Origin: Frankiaceae bacterium
GTDB lineage: Bacteria; Actinomycetota; Actinomycetes; BP-191
DNA: 37,983 bases
Direction: 5' to 3'
Assembly (NCBI GenBank): GCA_030840645.1
Contig: JAVEEC010000137.1
Span: 1-37,983 of the forward strand
The notes beneath the pieces are model-generated. The model did no database searches and was not told where the DNA came from. It was given only the letters and a program-made list of their open reading frames with translations. Positions 25,227 through 34,853 of this stretch are shown piece after piece (the first letter of the stretch is position 1; every line of letters starts with the position of its first letter). A program made the position numbers and the translations under genes.

Positions 25227-26071
25227 CGCAGCACCCGGCGTTCCTCGGGCAGCCGCGCGATCCGCAGCATCAGCCGGTACGCGAGCAGCGAGACGCCGCC
25301 GCCGCCGAGCAGCACCAGCGCGCCGGTCGCGCTGGAGTACGCCTCGACCGCGCCGGGCCGCGTCGACAGCAGGAGCAGCAGCAGCCACGGCGCCGCCAGC
25401 GCGAGCCGCGCGCCGCTGACCGTCCAGCCCTGCCGCGTCTCCAGCTCGGCCCGCGTCCGCGCGTCCTCGCGGAGGAACGCCGACAGCGTGCGCAGCAGCC
25501 TTCCGAGGTCGGTGCCGCCGACCTCGCGGGCCATCCGCAACGACTCCACTACCCGGTCGCCCACGGGGTCGGCGAGCCCGGCCTTGAGCCGGTCGAGGCA
25601 GTCGCCGAAGCGCCCGGTCGCGCGGTGGTCGGCGGCGAACCGCGCGAACGCCGGCCGCAGCGGCTCCGGTCCCCGGGTCGCGAGCTGCGCCACCGCCTCG
25701 GGCAGCGAGAGCCCGGCGCGGATCGCGGACGCGAGGTTGTCGACGACCTCGGGCCAGACCTCGCGCAGCTCGGCCGCGCGCTTGCGGCGGCGGGAGCGGA
25801 CGACGTTGACCGGCACGCTCGCCGCGAACGCGCCGAACGCCGCCCCGATCACCGCGACCCGCGACACGCCCGCGACCAGCACGAACGTCACGACGCCGAG
25901 CGCCGCGCTCGCGCCGAGCAGCCGCCCGGGCCGGACGCCCGCCATCCCGGCCTGGGCGAGCTGCTCGGAGAGCGTTGCGCGCCAACGGTTCCCGGGTCGT
26001 CGCGGCGTCGTGCACGCGCGGTGGACGAGGAACAGACCGGTGCCGAGCAGCAGCCCGAGGAACGCCCCCAT
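25223..26071 (-). CDS. tadB: Type II secretion F domain protein TadB
   Basis: 282 residues with N-terminal helix, a helix pair about 52-90, a T2SSF domain (about 105-230: LREVWPEVVDNLASAIRAGLSLPEAVAQLA...LRMAREVGGTDLGRLLRTLSAFLREDARTRAELETRQ) and C-terminal helices. Membrane platform of the pilus machine with TadC. The ATG directly follows the tadA stop without spacing; the stop overlaps tadC. Confidence 0.93.
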   Translation of the reverse strand: MGAFLGLLLGTGLFLVHRACTTPRRPGNRWRATLSEQLAQAGMAGVRPGRLLGASAALGVVTFVLVAGVSRVAVIGAAFGAFAASVPVNVVRSRRRKRAAELREVWPEVVDNLASAIRAGLSLPEAVAQLATRGPEPLRPAFARFAADHRATGRFGDCLDRLKAGLADPVGDRVVESLRMAREVGGTDLGRLLRTLSAFLREDARTRAELETRQGWTVSGARLALAAPWLLLLLLSTRPGAVEAYSSATGALVLLGGGGVSLLAYRLMLRIARLPEERRVLR

Positions 26072-27295
26072 CTACGGCCGTGCCAGGAGCGCGGGGAGGT
26101 CCAGTCCCGCGCGGGCGAACCGTTCCGGATGGGGCGGATACCCGTCCGCGCGGACCAGCGCGTCGCCGTCGGTGGCGAAGATCTGCGCGGTCTCGACCAC
26201 GTCGCCCTCGACCCGGCCCGGCACGCCGACGATCTCGGTGACGCGGCGCTGCCCGGCCGCCGTGGTCTGCGTATGGACGACGATGTCGACGCTGCTCGCG
26301 ACGGTCGGGACGACGAACGCGTGCGACACGTTCTCGCCGGCGAGCAGCGGCAGCGTGCACAACTTCACGACCGCCTCGCGCGCCGAGTTGGCGTGGATCG
26401 AGCACATGCCCGGCAGCCCGGAGTTGAGCGCGATCAACAGGTCCAGGCACTCCTCCTGCCGGACCTCCCCCACGACGATCCGGTCCGGGCGCATCCGCAG
26501 CGCCTCCTTGACCAGCCGCCGCAGCCGTACCTCGCCGAGGCCTTCGAGGTTCGGCTGGCGGGTCTGCATCGCGACCCAGTCGGCGCACGGCAGCCGCAGC
26601 TCGAATACCTCCTCGCAGGTGACGACGCGTTCGCGCGCGGGGACCGCGGCGGCGAGACAGTTGAGCAGCGTCGTCTTCCCCGCCTGCGTGCCGCCGGACA
26701 CGATGACGTTCAGCCCCGCGGCCACGACGGCTTCGAGGAAGCGCGCCGCTTGCTGCGTCAGCGTGCCGAGGCTCACCAGCTCGTCCAGGCTGTTCGCGCG
26801 GACGACGAACTTGCGGATGTTGACCGACCAGTGCCGCCGGGTGATGTCGGGGATGACGACGTGCAGCCGGCTGCCGTCCGCGAGCATCGCGTCGACGAAC
26901 GGCGTACTGAGGTCCACCCGCCGCCCGCTCGGCTTCACCATCCGCTCGACCAGGTCGCGGACCTGGCCCTCGGTCAGGATGGTGTTGGTCAGCTCGCTGC
27001 GGCCGCGCCGCGCGACGAACACCCGGCCCGGCTCGTTGATCCAGACCTCCTCGACGGTCGGGTCGTCCAGGTAGCGCTGCAACGGCCCGAGCCCGGCGAC
27101 TGCGTCGTACACGTGCCGCGTCGCCGTGGTCCGGTCGGGCAGCGGCGGCAGCGTCGAGGCCAGCGCGCGGTCGTCGTAGTCGGTGATGACCTCGTCCACC
27201 AGGCGGCGGACGGCGGCCTGGTCGCACGCGGGGTCGAGCCCGCGCCTGCGGACCAGCTCGCGCACCTCGCGCTCGACGATCGCCGTCGCGTCCAC
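26072..27295 (-). CDS. tadA: Pilus assembly ATPase TadA/CpaF
   Basis: 407 residues. Hexameric secretion ATPase that powers pilin polymerisation. Walker A GGTQAGKTT (201-209), an Asp/Glu box at VVTCEEVFELRL, Walker B RIVVGEVR (272-279), and the His box SIHANSAREAV. The N-terminal part has the CpaF pattern GPLQRYLDDPTVEEVWINEPGRVFV. The start is GTG 27295 with no strong Shine-Dalgarno sequence. First gene of the operon; a promoter candidate lies just upstream. No TadZ/CpaE-like or CpaB-like gene is present in the window, so the operon is a reduced actinobacterial type. Confidence 0.95.
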   Translation of the reverse strand: MDATAIVEREVRELVRRRGLDPACDQAAVRRLVDEVITDYDDRALASTLPPLPDRTTATRHVYDAVAGLGPLQRYLDDPTVEEVWINEPGRVFVARRGRSELTNTILTEGQVRDLVERMVKPSGRRVDLSTPFVDAMLADGSRLHVVIPDITRRHWSVNIRKFVVRANSLDELVSLGTLTQQAARFLEAVVAAGLNVIVSGGTQAGKTTLLNCLAAAVPARERVVTCEEVFELRLPCADWVAMQTRQPNLEGLGEVRLRRLVKEALRMRPDRIVVGEVRQEECLDLLIALNSGLPGMCSIHANSAREAVVKLCTLPLLAGENVSHAFVVPTVASSVDIVVHTQTTAAGQRRVTEIVGVPGRVEGDVVETAQIFATDGDALVRADGYPPHPERFARAGLDLPALLARP

Positions 27296-27331
27296 GCAGG
27301 AAAGCCCCCGTCCCCGTTGCCGAACGGCAGG

Positions 27332-27361
27332 AGACTAGTGGCGCGACTACGCCAGCGGCAA
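27332..27361 (-). promoter_or_regulatory. Candidate promoter of the Tad operon
   Basis: On the minus strand TTGCCG (27356-27361), 18-nt spacer and TAGTCT (27332-27337), giving a leader of about 30 nt before the tadA start. It lies in the 85-bp gap after thrB. Moderate match to a housekeeping promoter. Confidence 0.4.
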
Positions 27362-27380
27362 CCCGTTGTCCACAGCGGCG

Positions 27381-28268
27381 CTAAACCGCCACGACCTCCG
27401 CGCCGTCGGCAACGGGCAGCGGCATCGCCGTCCAGCCGCGGCCCGGGTTGACGTCCGCGCCGCCGAACGCGAGCACCGCCGGTCCCGCGCCGCTGACCAC
27501 CGCGGCCACCCCGGCCGAACGCAACGACGCCATCAGCGCCGCGGACCGCGGCATCGCCTCCGCGCGGTACGGCTGGTGCAGCAGGTCCTCGGTCGCCGAC
27601 ATCAGCAGGTCGGGCCGGCGCCCCAACGCCTCCACCAGCAGCGCGGCGCGGCCGGCGTTGACGGCGGCGTCGGCGTGCGGGACGACGTCCGGCAGCAGCC
27701 GCCGCGCCTTCGCGGTGGACGAACGCGACCCCGGCACGAACGCCACCGGCGCGACGGAGGGGTGCACCGGCAGCCGGACGGCCGCCACGGACCCGCCGGA
27801 GCGCCAGGCCAGCGTGAAGCCGCCGAGCAGGCAGGCGGCGACGTTGTCGGGGTGCCCCTCGATCTCCGCGCAGAGGCCGAGCACGTCGGCGTCCGCGAGC
27901 CCGCCGAGGGTGAGCTCGCGCGCGGCGAGGACGCCGGCGACGATCGCGGCGGCCGACGAGCCGAGGCCACGGCCGTGCGGGATGCGGTTGGCGCAGACGA
28001 CCTCGAGCCCGCGCGGCTGGCCGCCGAGCAGGTCGAAGCACGCGCGCATCGCCTTCACGACGAGGTTGCGCCGGTCGCGCGGCACGTCGTCCGCGCCCTC
28101 CCCCGCGACGTCGACGTGCACGCCGCTCTCGCCGATCCGCGCGACGACGTCGTCGTACAGGCCGAGCGCGAGGCCGAACGCGTCGAAGCCGGGGCCGAGG
28201 TTGGCCGCCGTCGCGGGTACGCGGACGCGCACCGGCGCGGCGCGGAACGACGGACCTGCCACCCTCAT
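27381..28268 (-). CDS. thrB: Homoserine kinase
   Basis: 295 residues of the GHMP kinase family; phosphorylates L-homoserine with ATP for threonine synthesis. N-terminal VRVPATAANLGPGFDAFGLALGLYD, ATP-binding loop PHGRGLGSSAAA, EGHPDNVAACLLGG, and GAGPAVLAF near the C-terminus. ATG 28268 overlaps the stop of the MFS gene (ATGA), so it is translationally coupled to a transporter rather than directly to thrC. Last gene of the argS-lysA-hom-thrC-MFS-thrB operon. Confidence 0.96.
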   Translation of the reverse strand: MRVAGPSFRAAPVRVRVPATAANLGPGFDAFGLALGLYDDVVARIGESGVHVDVAGEGADDVPRDRRNLVVKAMRACFDLLGGQPRGLEVVCANRIPHGRGLGSSAAAIVAGVLAARELTLGGLADADVLGLCAEIEGHPDNVAACLLGGFTLAWRSGGSVAAVRLPVHPSVAPVAFVPGSRSSTAKARRLLPDVVPHADAAVNAGRAALLVEALGRRPDLLMSATEDLLHQPYRAEAMPRSAALMASLRSAGVAAVVSGAGPAVLAFGGADVNPGRGWTAMPLPVADGAEVVAV

Positions 28269-29512
28269 ACCTCCGCGGGGACGAGCCCCTGGACCCGGCG
28301 GAAGCGCCGGGTCCACACGAGCCACCCGACAGCGTAGAGAAGAACGAGCGACCCGAACCCGAGCGACACCCAGCGCGGGTCGACGCGGTCGGCCAGCGAC
28401 CCCGCGACCACCTGCGAGCAGGCGATGACGACGGTCGAGAGCATGTAGTCGACGGCGAACACCCGGCCCCGCACGTGGTCGGGCACGATCGACTGGAGGC
28501 CGTACGTCGAGAGGATCCAGTTGCCGCCGCCGCCCAGGTGCGCGACCACGACGACCAGCATGCCGAACACCAGCCAGTGCGTCAGCGGCAGCACCATGTA
28601 GCCGACCGCGAACACCACCATGCAGGCGCCGAGCACCGACCACAGGTACCGCTCCTCGCGCGCGATGAAGTGCCGCCCGAGGATCGGCCCGAGCAGCGCG
28701 CCGACCCCGCGCGCCGCGAACAACATCCCCACCGCGAACGCCACGCCGTCGGGACCGTAGCCGTAGACGGAGGCCGCGAGCAGCGGGTACATCGCGATGG
28801 TGCCGTGTCCGATGGACGGCCCGATCTTGCAGGCAAGCAGGCCGACGACGCGCGGGTCGGTCCTGGCGTACGCGACGGTCTCGCGCAGGTCCGCGCGCAC
28901 GCCGGTACGCGGGAGGTGGCGCCGGTCCTCGCCGAAGGGCCGCGTCGTCCGCCAGGTCAGCCCCGCCGAGAACAGGAACGACACCGCGTCGATCGCGAAG
29001 CACCAGTGCGGCCCGACCACCGACGCCGCGAGCCCGCCGACGCCCGCGCCGACGGCGAGCATGGTGCCCCAGGTGGCGCCGTTCAGGACGGTCGCGACCG
29101 GCAGGTCCTCGCGGTCGACCAGGTTGGGCAACGCCGCGGCCGCGGCCGGCGAGTAGAACGCCTTCGCGCCCGCGACTCCCGCCAGCGCGACGAGCGCGAC
29201 CCACGCCGTCCCCGACGAACGCACGAACAGCAGCAGCGAGATCAGCACCGCCGAGACGAGGTCGGCGATCACCATGATCCGGCGGCGGTCCAGCCGGTCC
29301 ACGATCGACCCGGCGTACGGCGACAGCAGCGCGAACACCGCCGTGTCCGCCGCCAGCACCATCGCGCCCCACGCGCCGGAGCCGGTCAGCCTCGGCAGCA
29401 GCGCGAGCAACGGGACCAGCGCGAACCAGTCGCCGCCGAGCGAAAGCAGCTCCGCGACGAACACCCGGCGGAAGTCGCGTTCGCGACGCAGCAGGGAGAC
29501 GTACGGCGTCAT
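28265..29512 (-). CDS. MFS transporter inside the threonine operon
   Basis: 415 residues with about 12 hydrophobic helices. Major facilitator features: loop 2-3 motif [23 protein letters not shown] (G-x3-D-R-x-x-R-R), helices such as [19 protein letters not shown], and a central loop [32 protein letters not shown], the layout of the enterobactin-exporter/DUF894-like MFS group. ATG 29512 overlaps the thrC stop and its own stop overlaps the thrB start, so it is fully embedded in the biosynthesis operon. The substrate is unknown; an exporter of threonine, homoserine or a related metabolite is a guess from position. Confidence 0.9.
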   Translation of the reverse strand: MTPYVSLLRRERDFRRVFVAELLSLGGDWFALVPLLALLPRLTGSGAWGAMVLAADTAVFALLSPYAGSIVDRLDRRRIMVIADLVSAVLISLLLFVRSSGTAWVALVALAGVAGAKAFYSPAAAAALPNLVDREDLPVATVLNGATWGTMLAVGAGVGGLAASVVGPHWCFAIDAVSFLFSAGLTWRTTRPFGEDRRHLPRTGVRADLRETVAYARTDPRVVGLLACKIGPSIGHGTIAMYPLLAASVYGYGPDGVAFAVGMLFAARGVGALLGPILGRHFIAREERYLWSVLGACMVVFAVGYMVLPLTHWLVFGMLVVVVAHLGGGGNWILSTYGLQSIVPDHVRGRVFAVDYMLSTVVIACSQVVAGSLADRVDPRWVSLGFGSLVLLYAVGWLVWTRRFRRVQGLVPAEV

Positions 29513-30564
29513 GCAAGCCCGAGCTCGACGGCCGCGCGGTCCGCGTCGACGGGGATCACGCGCGGCGGCGGCGCGCCGCTGATCGCCCACTCCGGGTCCT
29601 TCAGGCCGTGGCCGGTGACCGTGCAGACGACACGCGTCCCCGGCGCCACATCGCCTGCGGCGCAGGACATCAGCAGGCCCGCGACGGACGCCGCCGAGGC
29701 CGGCTCGACGAACACCGCCTCGCGCCGCGCCAGCAGCCGGTACGCCGCCAGGATCTGCTTGTCGGTCACCGCCTCGATGGCGCCGTGCGACTCGTCGCGG
29801 GCGAGGATCGCGGTGTCCCACGACGCGGGGTTGCCGATCCTGATGGCCGTCGCGACGGTCATCGGGTGGGGCACGACCTTGCCGGTCACCAGCGGAGCGG
29901 AGCCCGCCGCCTGGTACCCGCGCATGACCGGCAGGGAGGCGATGACGGAGTCTCGCGCGTACTCGCGGTACCCCTTCCAGTACGCGGTGATGTTGCCGGC
30001 GTTGCCGACCGGCAGGCAGTGCACGCCCGGCGCCGCGCCGAGCACGTCGCAGACCTCGAACGCCGCGGTCTTCTGCCCCTCGATGCGGAACGGGTTGACG
30101 GAGTTGACCAGCGTCACCGGGTGGTTCTTCGACAGGTCGCGCGCGAGGTCGAGGCAGTCGTCGAAGTTGCCCGTCACCTGCAACAACGTGGCGCCGTGGA
30201 CCAGCGCTTGCGCCAGCTTGCCGAGCGCGATCTTGCCCTCCGGTACGAGCACCGCGCAGACCAGACCGGCCCGCGCGGCGTACGCGGCGGCGGACGCCGA
30301 CGTGTTGCCTGTCGACGCGCAGATGACGGCCCTGCTGCCCTCCTCGACGGCCTTGGTGATCGCGACCGTCATCCCGCGGTCCTTGAAGGAGCCTGTTGGG
30401 TTCGCGCCCTCGACCTTGAGGTACACGTCGCAGCCCGTCAGCGACGACAGGTGCCGCGCGGGCAGCAGCGGCGTACCGCCTTCGAGCAGCGTCACCGCGG
30501 CGACGCCGTCGTCCAGCGGCAGGCGCGCGCGGTACTCCTCGATGACACCGCGCCAGGCGGTCAC
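29509..30564 (-). CDS. thrC: Threonine synthase
   Basis: 351 residues, PLP-dependent fold type II enzyme that converts O-phosphohomoserine to threonine. The PLP lysine is Lys61 in [29 protein letters not shown] binds the phosphate, and [13 protein letters not shown] is the conserved glycine loop. Length fits the short bacterial/actinobacterial type. Start GTG 30564 overlaps the hom stop; its stop overlaps the MFS start. Confidence 0.97.
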   Translation of the reverse strand: MTAWRGVIEEYRARLPLDDGVAAVTLLEGGTPLLPARHLSSLTGCDVYLKVEGANPTGSFKDRGMTVAITKAVEEGSRAVICASTGNTSASAAAYAARAGLVCAVLVPEGKIALGKLAQALVHGATLLQVTGNFDDCLDLARDLSKNHPVTLVNSVNPFRIEGQKTAAFEVCDVLGAAPGVHCLPVGNAGNITAYWKGYREYARDSVIASLPVMRGYQAAGSAPLVTGKVVPHPMTVATAIRIGNPASWDTAILARDESHGAIEAVTDKQILAAYRLLARREAVFVEPASAASVAGLLMSCAAGDVAPGTRVVCTVTGHGLKDPEWAISGAPPPRVIPVDADRAAVELGLA

Positions 30565-31841
30565 CCCTCCACCCGCATCACCGACGTCACCGCGCGGACC
30601 GCGTCGAGCGAACGCAGCACCTCGACCGTGCGCCGCAGCGCCTCGTCGGCCGCGGTGTGCGTCACGAGCACCAGCGTTGCGTCGTCGCCGTGCCCTTCCT
30701 GGCGGACCGTGCCGATGGAGACGTCGTTGTCGGCGAACGCCGTTGCCACGGCCGCCAGCACGCCCGCCTTGTCGGCGACGTCGAGGTTGACGTGGTAGCT
30801 CGTCCGCACGTCGCCCATCGGCAGCGGCGTCAGCGACGCGTACGACGACTCCCCCGCGCCGCGCGAGCCCGACCGGAGGTTCCGGGCGACGGCGACGACG
30901 TCGCCGAGCACCGCGCTCGCGGTCGGCAGGCCACCCGCGCCCCTGCCGTAGAACATCAGCTGCCCGACCGAGTCGCCCTCGACGAACACCGCGTTGAACG
31001 CGTCGCGGACGCTCGCCAGCGGGTGCGTCAGCGGGATCATCGCCGGGTGCACGCGGACCGACACCCCTGACGCCGAACGCTCGCAGATCGCGAGCAGCTT
31101 GACCGTCCGGCCCATCGCCTTCGCGCTCGCGATGTCGGCGGCGGTCACGTCGACGATCCCCTCGCGGTGCACGTCCGCCACGGTGACCCGGGAGTGGAAC
31201 GCGATCGACGCGAGGATCGCGGCCTTCGCCGCCGCGTCGAACCCCTCGATGTCGGCGCTCGGATCGGCCTCCGCGTAGCCGAGCGCGGTTGCCTCGTCCA
31301 GCGCCTCCGCGAACCCGGCGCCGGTCTCGTCCATCCGGGTGAGGATGAAGTTGGTGGTGCCGTTGACGATGCCGAGGACCTTGGAGATGCGCTCTCCCGC
31401 AAGGCTCTCCTTCAACGGCCGGAGCAGCGGGATGCCGCCCGCGACGCTCGCCTCGAAGTAGAGGTCGACGCCGGCGGCGGCGGCCGCGTCGTGGATGGTC
31501 GCGCCGTCGGTCGCGAGCAGTGCCTTGTTCGCGGTGACGACCGGCTTGCCGGCGCCGAACGCCGCCAGGAGCAGCGACCGCGCGGGCTCGATGCCGCCGA
31601 TCACCTCGACCACGATGTCCACGTCGTCGCGGGTGACGAGGGCGTGGGCGTCGGTCGTGAGCAGCGCCGGGTCCACGTCGACCTCGCGCCGCAGCGCCGG
31701 GCGGCGGACCGCGATGCCCGCGACCTCGACGGGTACGCCGATGCGGTGTTCGAGGTCGGTGGACTGCTCGTTCAGCAGCCTGACGACGCTCGACCCGACG
31801 ACGCCGCAGCCGAGCAGGGCGACGCGCAGCGGGCGCGTCAC
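30561..31841 (-). CDS. hom: Homoserine dehydrogenase with ACT domain
   Basis: 426 residues. Reduces aspartate semialdehyde to homoserine. NAD(P)-binding GCGVVG (11-16), catalytic region NKALLATDG...[14 protein letters not shown]...[14 protein letters not shown]...[25 protein letters not shown]. The C-terminal ACT domain (about 345-425, [29 protein letters not shown]) usually gives threonine feedback inhibition. I chose GTG 31841, with AGGAG 7 nt upstream, over GTG 31868 that overlaps the lysA stop and would add nine residues. Confidence 0.96.
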   Translation of the reverse strand: MTRPLRVALLGCGVVGSSVVRLLNEQSTDLEHRIGVPVEVAGIAVRRPALRREVDVDPALLTTDAHALVTRDDVDIVVEVIGGIEPARSLLLAAFGAGKPVVTANKALLATDGATIHDAAAAAGVDLYFEASVAGGIPLLRPLKESLAGERISKVLGIVNGTTNFILTRMDETGAGFAEALDEATALGYAEADPSADIEGFDAAAKAAILASIAFHSRVTVADVHREGIVDVTAADIASAKAMGRTVKLLAICERSASGVSVRVHPAMIPLTHPLASVRDAFNAVFVEGDSVGQLMFYGRGAGGLPTASAVLGDVVAVARNLRSGSRGAGESSYASLTPLPMGDVRTSYHVNLDVADKAGVLAAVATAFADNDVSIGTVRQEGHGDDATLVLVTHTAADEALRRTVEVLRSLDAVRAVTSVMRVEG

Positions 31842-31864
31842 CGGACCGCTCCTGGAAAGGGACG

Positions 31865-33160
31865 TCACGGGAGGACGTCCAGCGCCAGGAGGTCGGCCTC
31901 GGTCTCGCGGCGCACGATGACCCGCGCGTGACCGTCGCGGACGGCGACGACCGGCGGGCGCGGGACGTGGTTGTAGTTGCTCGCCATCGCGCGGCCGTAC
32001 GCGCCGGTCGCGGGCACCGCGACGAGGTCGCCGGGCCGCAGGTCGGCGGGCAGCGGCACGTCGCGGATCACGATGTCGCCGCTCTCGCAGTGCTTGCCGC
32101 ACAACGTCACCCGCCGCGGCTCGGCGTCCGACCGGCGCGACGCGAGCCGCGCGGTGTAGTGGGCGTCGTACAGCACGGTCCTGATGTTGTCGCTCATGCC
32201 GCCGTCGACGGAGACGTACGTCCGCAGCCCGGGCAGCTCCTTGATCGTGCCGACCTCGTAGAGCGTCACGGTCGACGGCCCGGCGATCGCGCGGCCCGGC
32301 TCGACCGCGAGCCGTGGTACGGCGATGCCGAGCGACGCGCACTCCTCGGCGACGATCGCGCGCAGCCGGGTCGCGAACTCCCCGACCGCGAGCGGCGCGT
32401 CCTCCGACGTGTACGCGATGCCGAGACCGCCGCCGAGGTTCAGCTCGGAGACGCCGTCGACGGTCGCGAGCAGGCCGAGCATCCGGTGCGCGGCGAGCGC
32501 GAAGCCCTGCGTCTCGAAGATCTGCGAGCCGATGTGCGCGTGCAGCCCGACGAGCGACAGTGCGGGCGAGGACGTGACCGCCTCGACGGCCTTCGCGGCG
32601 GCCCCGGACGCGAGCGAGAACCCGAACTTCTGGTCCTCCTGGCCGGTCTGGACGTACTCGTGCGTGTGCGCCTCGACGCCCGGCGTGACGCGGATCAGCA
32701 CGCGCTGCGTGACGCCCGCGCCGGCGGCGACAGACGCGAGTCGCTCGATCTCCTCGAACGAGTCCACGACGACCCGCCCGACGCCGTACGCGACCGCGCG
32801 GGCCAGCTCGGCGTGGGACTTGTTGTTGCCGTGGAACAGCAGCCGCTCCGGCGGGAACTCCGCGCGCATCGCGACGGCCAGTTCGCCGCCGGTGCAGACG
32901 TCGAGCCCGAGCCCGTCCGCCTCGACCCAGCGCACCACCTCGTGGCAGAGGAACGCCTTGCCCGCGTAGTACGGGTCCCCGTCGGCGAACGCCTCCCGCC
33001 AGGCCCGCGCGCGACCGCGGAAGTCCGCCTCGTCGAGGACGAACGCGGGCGTCCCGTACTCCTCCGCGATGCGCGCGACCGACACGCCGCCGACGACGAG
33101 GACGCCCGACGCGTCGGTCGTCGCCGTCGCGGGCCAGACGGACGGCTCGAGCACCGTCAC
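31865..33160 (-). CDS. lysA: Diaminopimelate decarboxylase
   Basis: 431 residues, fold type III PLP enzyme for the last step of lysine synthesis. PLP lysine Lys68 in YYAGKAFLC, glycine loop [21 protein letters not shown], and the second-subunit cysteine in [14 protein letters not shown] contributes to substrate binding. GTG 33160 overlaps the argS stop (GTGA); hom follows 23 nt after its stop. The argS-lysA-hom order is standard in actinomycetes. Confidence 0.97.
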   Translation of the reverse strand: MTVLEPSVWPATATTDASGVLVVGGVSVARIAEEYGTPAFVLDEADFRGRARAWREAFADGDPYYAGKAFLCHEVVRWVEADGLGLDVCTGGELAVAMRAEFPPERLLFHGNNKSHAELARAVAYGVGRVVVDSFEEIERLASVAAGAGVTQRVLIRVTPGVEAHTHEYVQTGQEDQKFGFSLASGAAAKAVEAVTSSPALSLVGLHAHIGSQIFETQGFALAAHRMLGLLATVDGVSELNLGGGLGIAYTSEDAPLAVGEFATRLRAIVAEECASLGIAVPRLAVEPGRAIAGPSTVTLYEVGTIKELPGLRTYVSVDGGMSDNIRTVLYDAHYTARLASRRSDAEPRRVTLCGKHCESGDIVIRDVPLPADLRPGDLVAVPATGAYGRAMASNYNHVPRPPVVAVRDGHARVIVRRETEADLLALDVLP

Positions 33161-34812
33161 ATGCGTTCCGGTGCGGTCACCCCGAGGAGGCCGAGCCCGT
33201 TGGCCAGGACGGTGCGGGTCGCCTCGCAGAGCCAGAGCCGCGCCTGCGTCACCTCGGGCTCGGGGCCGGCCTCGCCGGGCAGGACGCGGCAGGCGTCGTA
33301 GAAGCGGTGGTAGACGCCGGCCAGCTCTTCGAGGTACCGCGCGACGCGGTGCGGGGCGTCGAGCTCGGTCGCCGACAGCACGATCCGCGGGTACTCGCCG
33401 AGCGCGCGCAGCAGGTCGCCCTCGCGAGGGTGAGACAACAAGGCGGCATCGTAGGACTCGCCGCGCACGACGCCGAGGTCGGCGCCGTGGCGGAACATCG
33501 ACGCGATGCGGGCGTGCGCGTACTGCACGTAGAAGACGGGGTTCTCCGGGTCGTGCCGCGTCGCCAGGTCCATGTCCAGGGTCAGGTCGCTGTCCATGCT
33601 TGAACGGACCAGGTTGTAGCGGGCCGCGTCATTGCCGATGGACTCGACCAGGTCGTCGAACGCCACGAAGTCGCCGGCGCGCTTGCTCATCTTCACCGGC
33701 ACGCCGCCGCGGGTGAGGTTGACCATCTGGCCGATCAGCAGGTGGAAGTCGCGGTCCGGGTCGTCGCCGTAGCACGCGACCATCGCCTTCATCCGGCCGG
33801 TGTAGCCGTGGTGGTCGGCACCGACCTGGATGACGACCTTCTCGGCGCCGCGCTCGCGCTTGTCGAGGTAGTACGCGCTGTCCGCGGCGAAGTACGTCGG
33901 CGTGCCGTCGGAGCGGATCAGCACCCGGTCCTTGTCGTCGCCGAAGTCGGTGGTACGCAGCCAGACCGCGCCCGCCGACTCGAACACCCGGCCCTGCGCG
34001 CGGAAGCGTTCGACGGCCTTCGCGATCTCGCCCGACTCGTGCAGCGAGCGTTCGGAGAACCAGACGTCGAACGTCACGCCGAACGCTTCGAGCGACGCCT
34101 GGATCTCGGCGAGCAGCAGCGCGAGCCCGCGCTCCTTGAACACTCGGAGCGCGTCGGCCTCCGGCAGGTCGAGCACGTCCGGCCGCTCGGCGACGATCGC
34201 GGCGGCCGTCTCCGCGACGTACTCGCCGTGGTAGCCGTCGTCGGGAACGTCCTCGCCGCGCGCCCGGGCGAGCAGCGAACGGGCGAGCTTGTCGGTCTGC
34301 GCGCCCGCGTCGTTGACGTAGAACTCGCGGGTCACGTCGTGGCCGGTCGCCTCGAGCAGCCGCCCGAGCGCGTCGCCGCAGGCGGCCCACCGCGCGTGGC
34401 CGACGTGCATCGGGCCGGTCGGGTTGGCGGAGACGAACTCGAGGTTGACCTTGCGCTTGCCGCCGACGTCGCTGCGGCCGTACGCCTCCCCCGCCTCGAC
34501 CACGGTCCCGGCGAGCCGGCCGAGCGCGTCGTCGGCGAGGGTGATGTTGAGGAAGCCGGGCCCCGCGACGTCGACCGAGGCGACGCCGTCGAACGCCGCC
34601 AGCCGCGTCGCGAGCAGCCCCGCGACCTCGCGCGGCGGGCGGCCGGCGGGCTTGGCGAGCTGGAGGGCGACGTTGGTCGCGTAGTCGCCGTGGTCGCGCT
34701 GCTTGGGCCGCTCGACGACGGCCGTCGCGGGCACGTCGACGGCCAGCTCGCCCGCGTCGACAGCCTGCCGCACAGCGCGGACGACGAGGTCGGAGAGCTC
34801 GGCCGGGGTCAC
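33157..34812 (-). CDS. argS: Arginyl-tRNA synthetase
   Basis: 551 residues, class I synthetase that charges tRNA(Arg). HIGH-type motif HVGH (136-139) in [19 protein letters not shown]-type motif VKMSKRAG, N-terminal Add-1 domain (about 1-95), and C-terminal anticodon-binding domain ending [17 protein letters not shown]. The GTG start is 7 nt behind TAGCCT with no Shine-Dalgarno sequence, suggesting a leaderless mRNA; it heads the amino-acid operon. Confidence 0.97.
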   Translation of the reverse strand: MTPAELSDLVVRAVRQAVDAGELAVDVPATAVVERPKQRDHGDYATNVALQLAKPAGRPPREVAGLLATRLAAFDGVASVDVAGPGFLNITLADDALGRLAGTVVEAGEAYGRSDVGGKRKVNLEFVSANPTGPMHVGHARWAACGDALGRLLEATGHDVTREFYVNDAGAQTDKLARSLLARARGEDVPDDGYHGEYVAETAAAIVAERPDVLDLPEADALRVFKERGLALLLAEIQASLEAFGVTFDVWFSERSLHESGEIAKAVERFRAQGRVFESAGAVWLRTTDFGDDKDRVLIRSDGTPTYFAADSAYYLDKRERGAEKVVIQVGADHHGYTGRMKAMVACYGDDPDRDFHLLIGQMVNLTRGGVPVKMSKRAGDFVAFDDLVESIGNDAARYNLVRSSMDSDLTLDMDLATRHDPENPVFYVQYAHARIASMFRHGADLGVVRGESYDAALLSHPREGDLLRALGEYPRIVLSATELDAPHRVARYLEELAGVYHRFYDACRVLPGEAGPEPEVTQARLWLCEATRTVLANGLGLLGVTAPERM

Positions 34813-34819
34813 ACGCGCA

Positions 34820-34825
34820 AGGCTA
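34820..34825 (-). promoter_or_regulatory. -10 box of a probable leaderless argS operon promoter
   Basis: TAGCCT on the minus strand with exactly 7 nt to the GTG of argS, within the 41-nt gap after the M6 protease gene. Same geometry as at prfB and the S41 gene. Confidence 0.5.
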
Positions 34826-34853
34826 TCGGGTCACGGCCCGGCGGCCTCCCGGG

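Noticed and set aside
24159..27074. 971-residue rightward open frame across the Tad genes
   Set aside because: Antisense shadow with Ser/Arg/Pro-rich composition; the minus strand holds TadA, TadB, TadC and the pilin.
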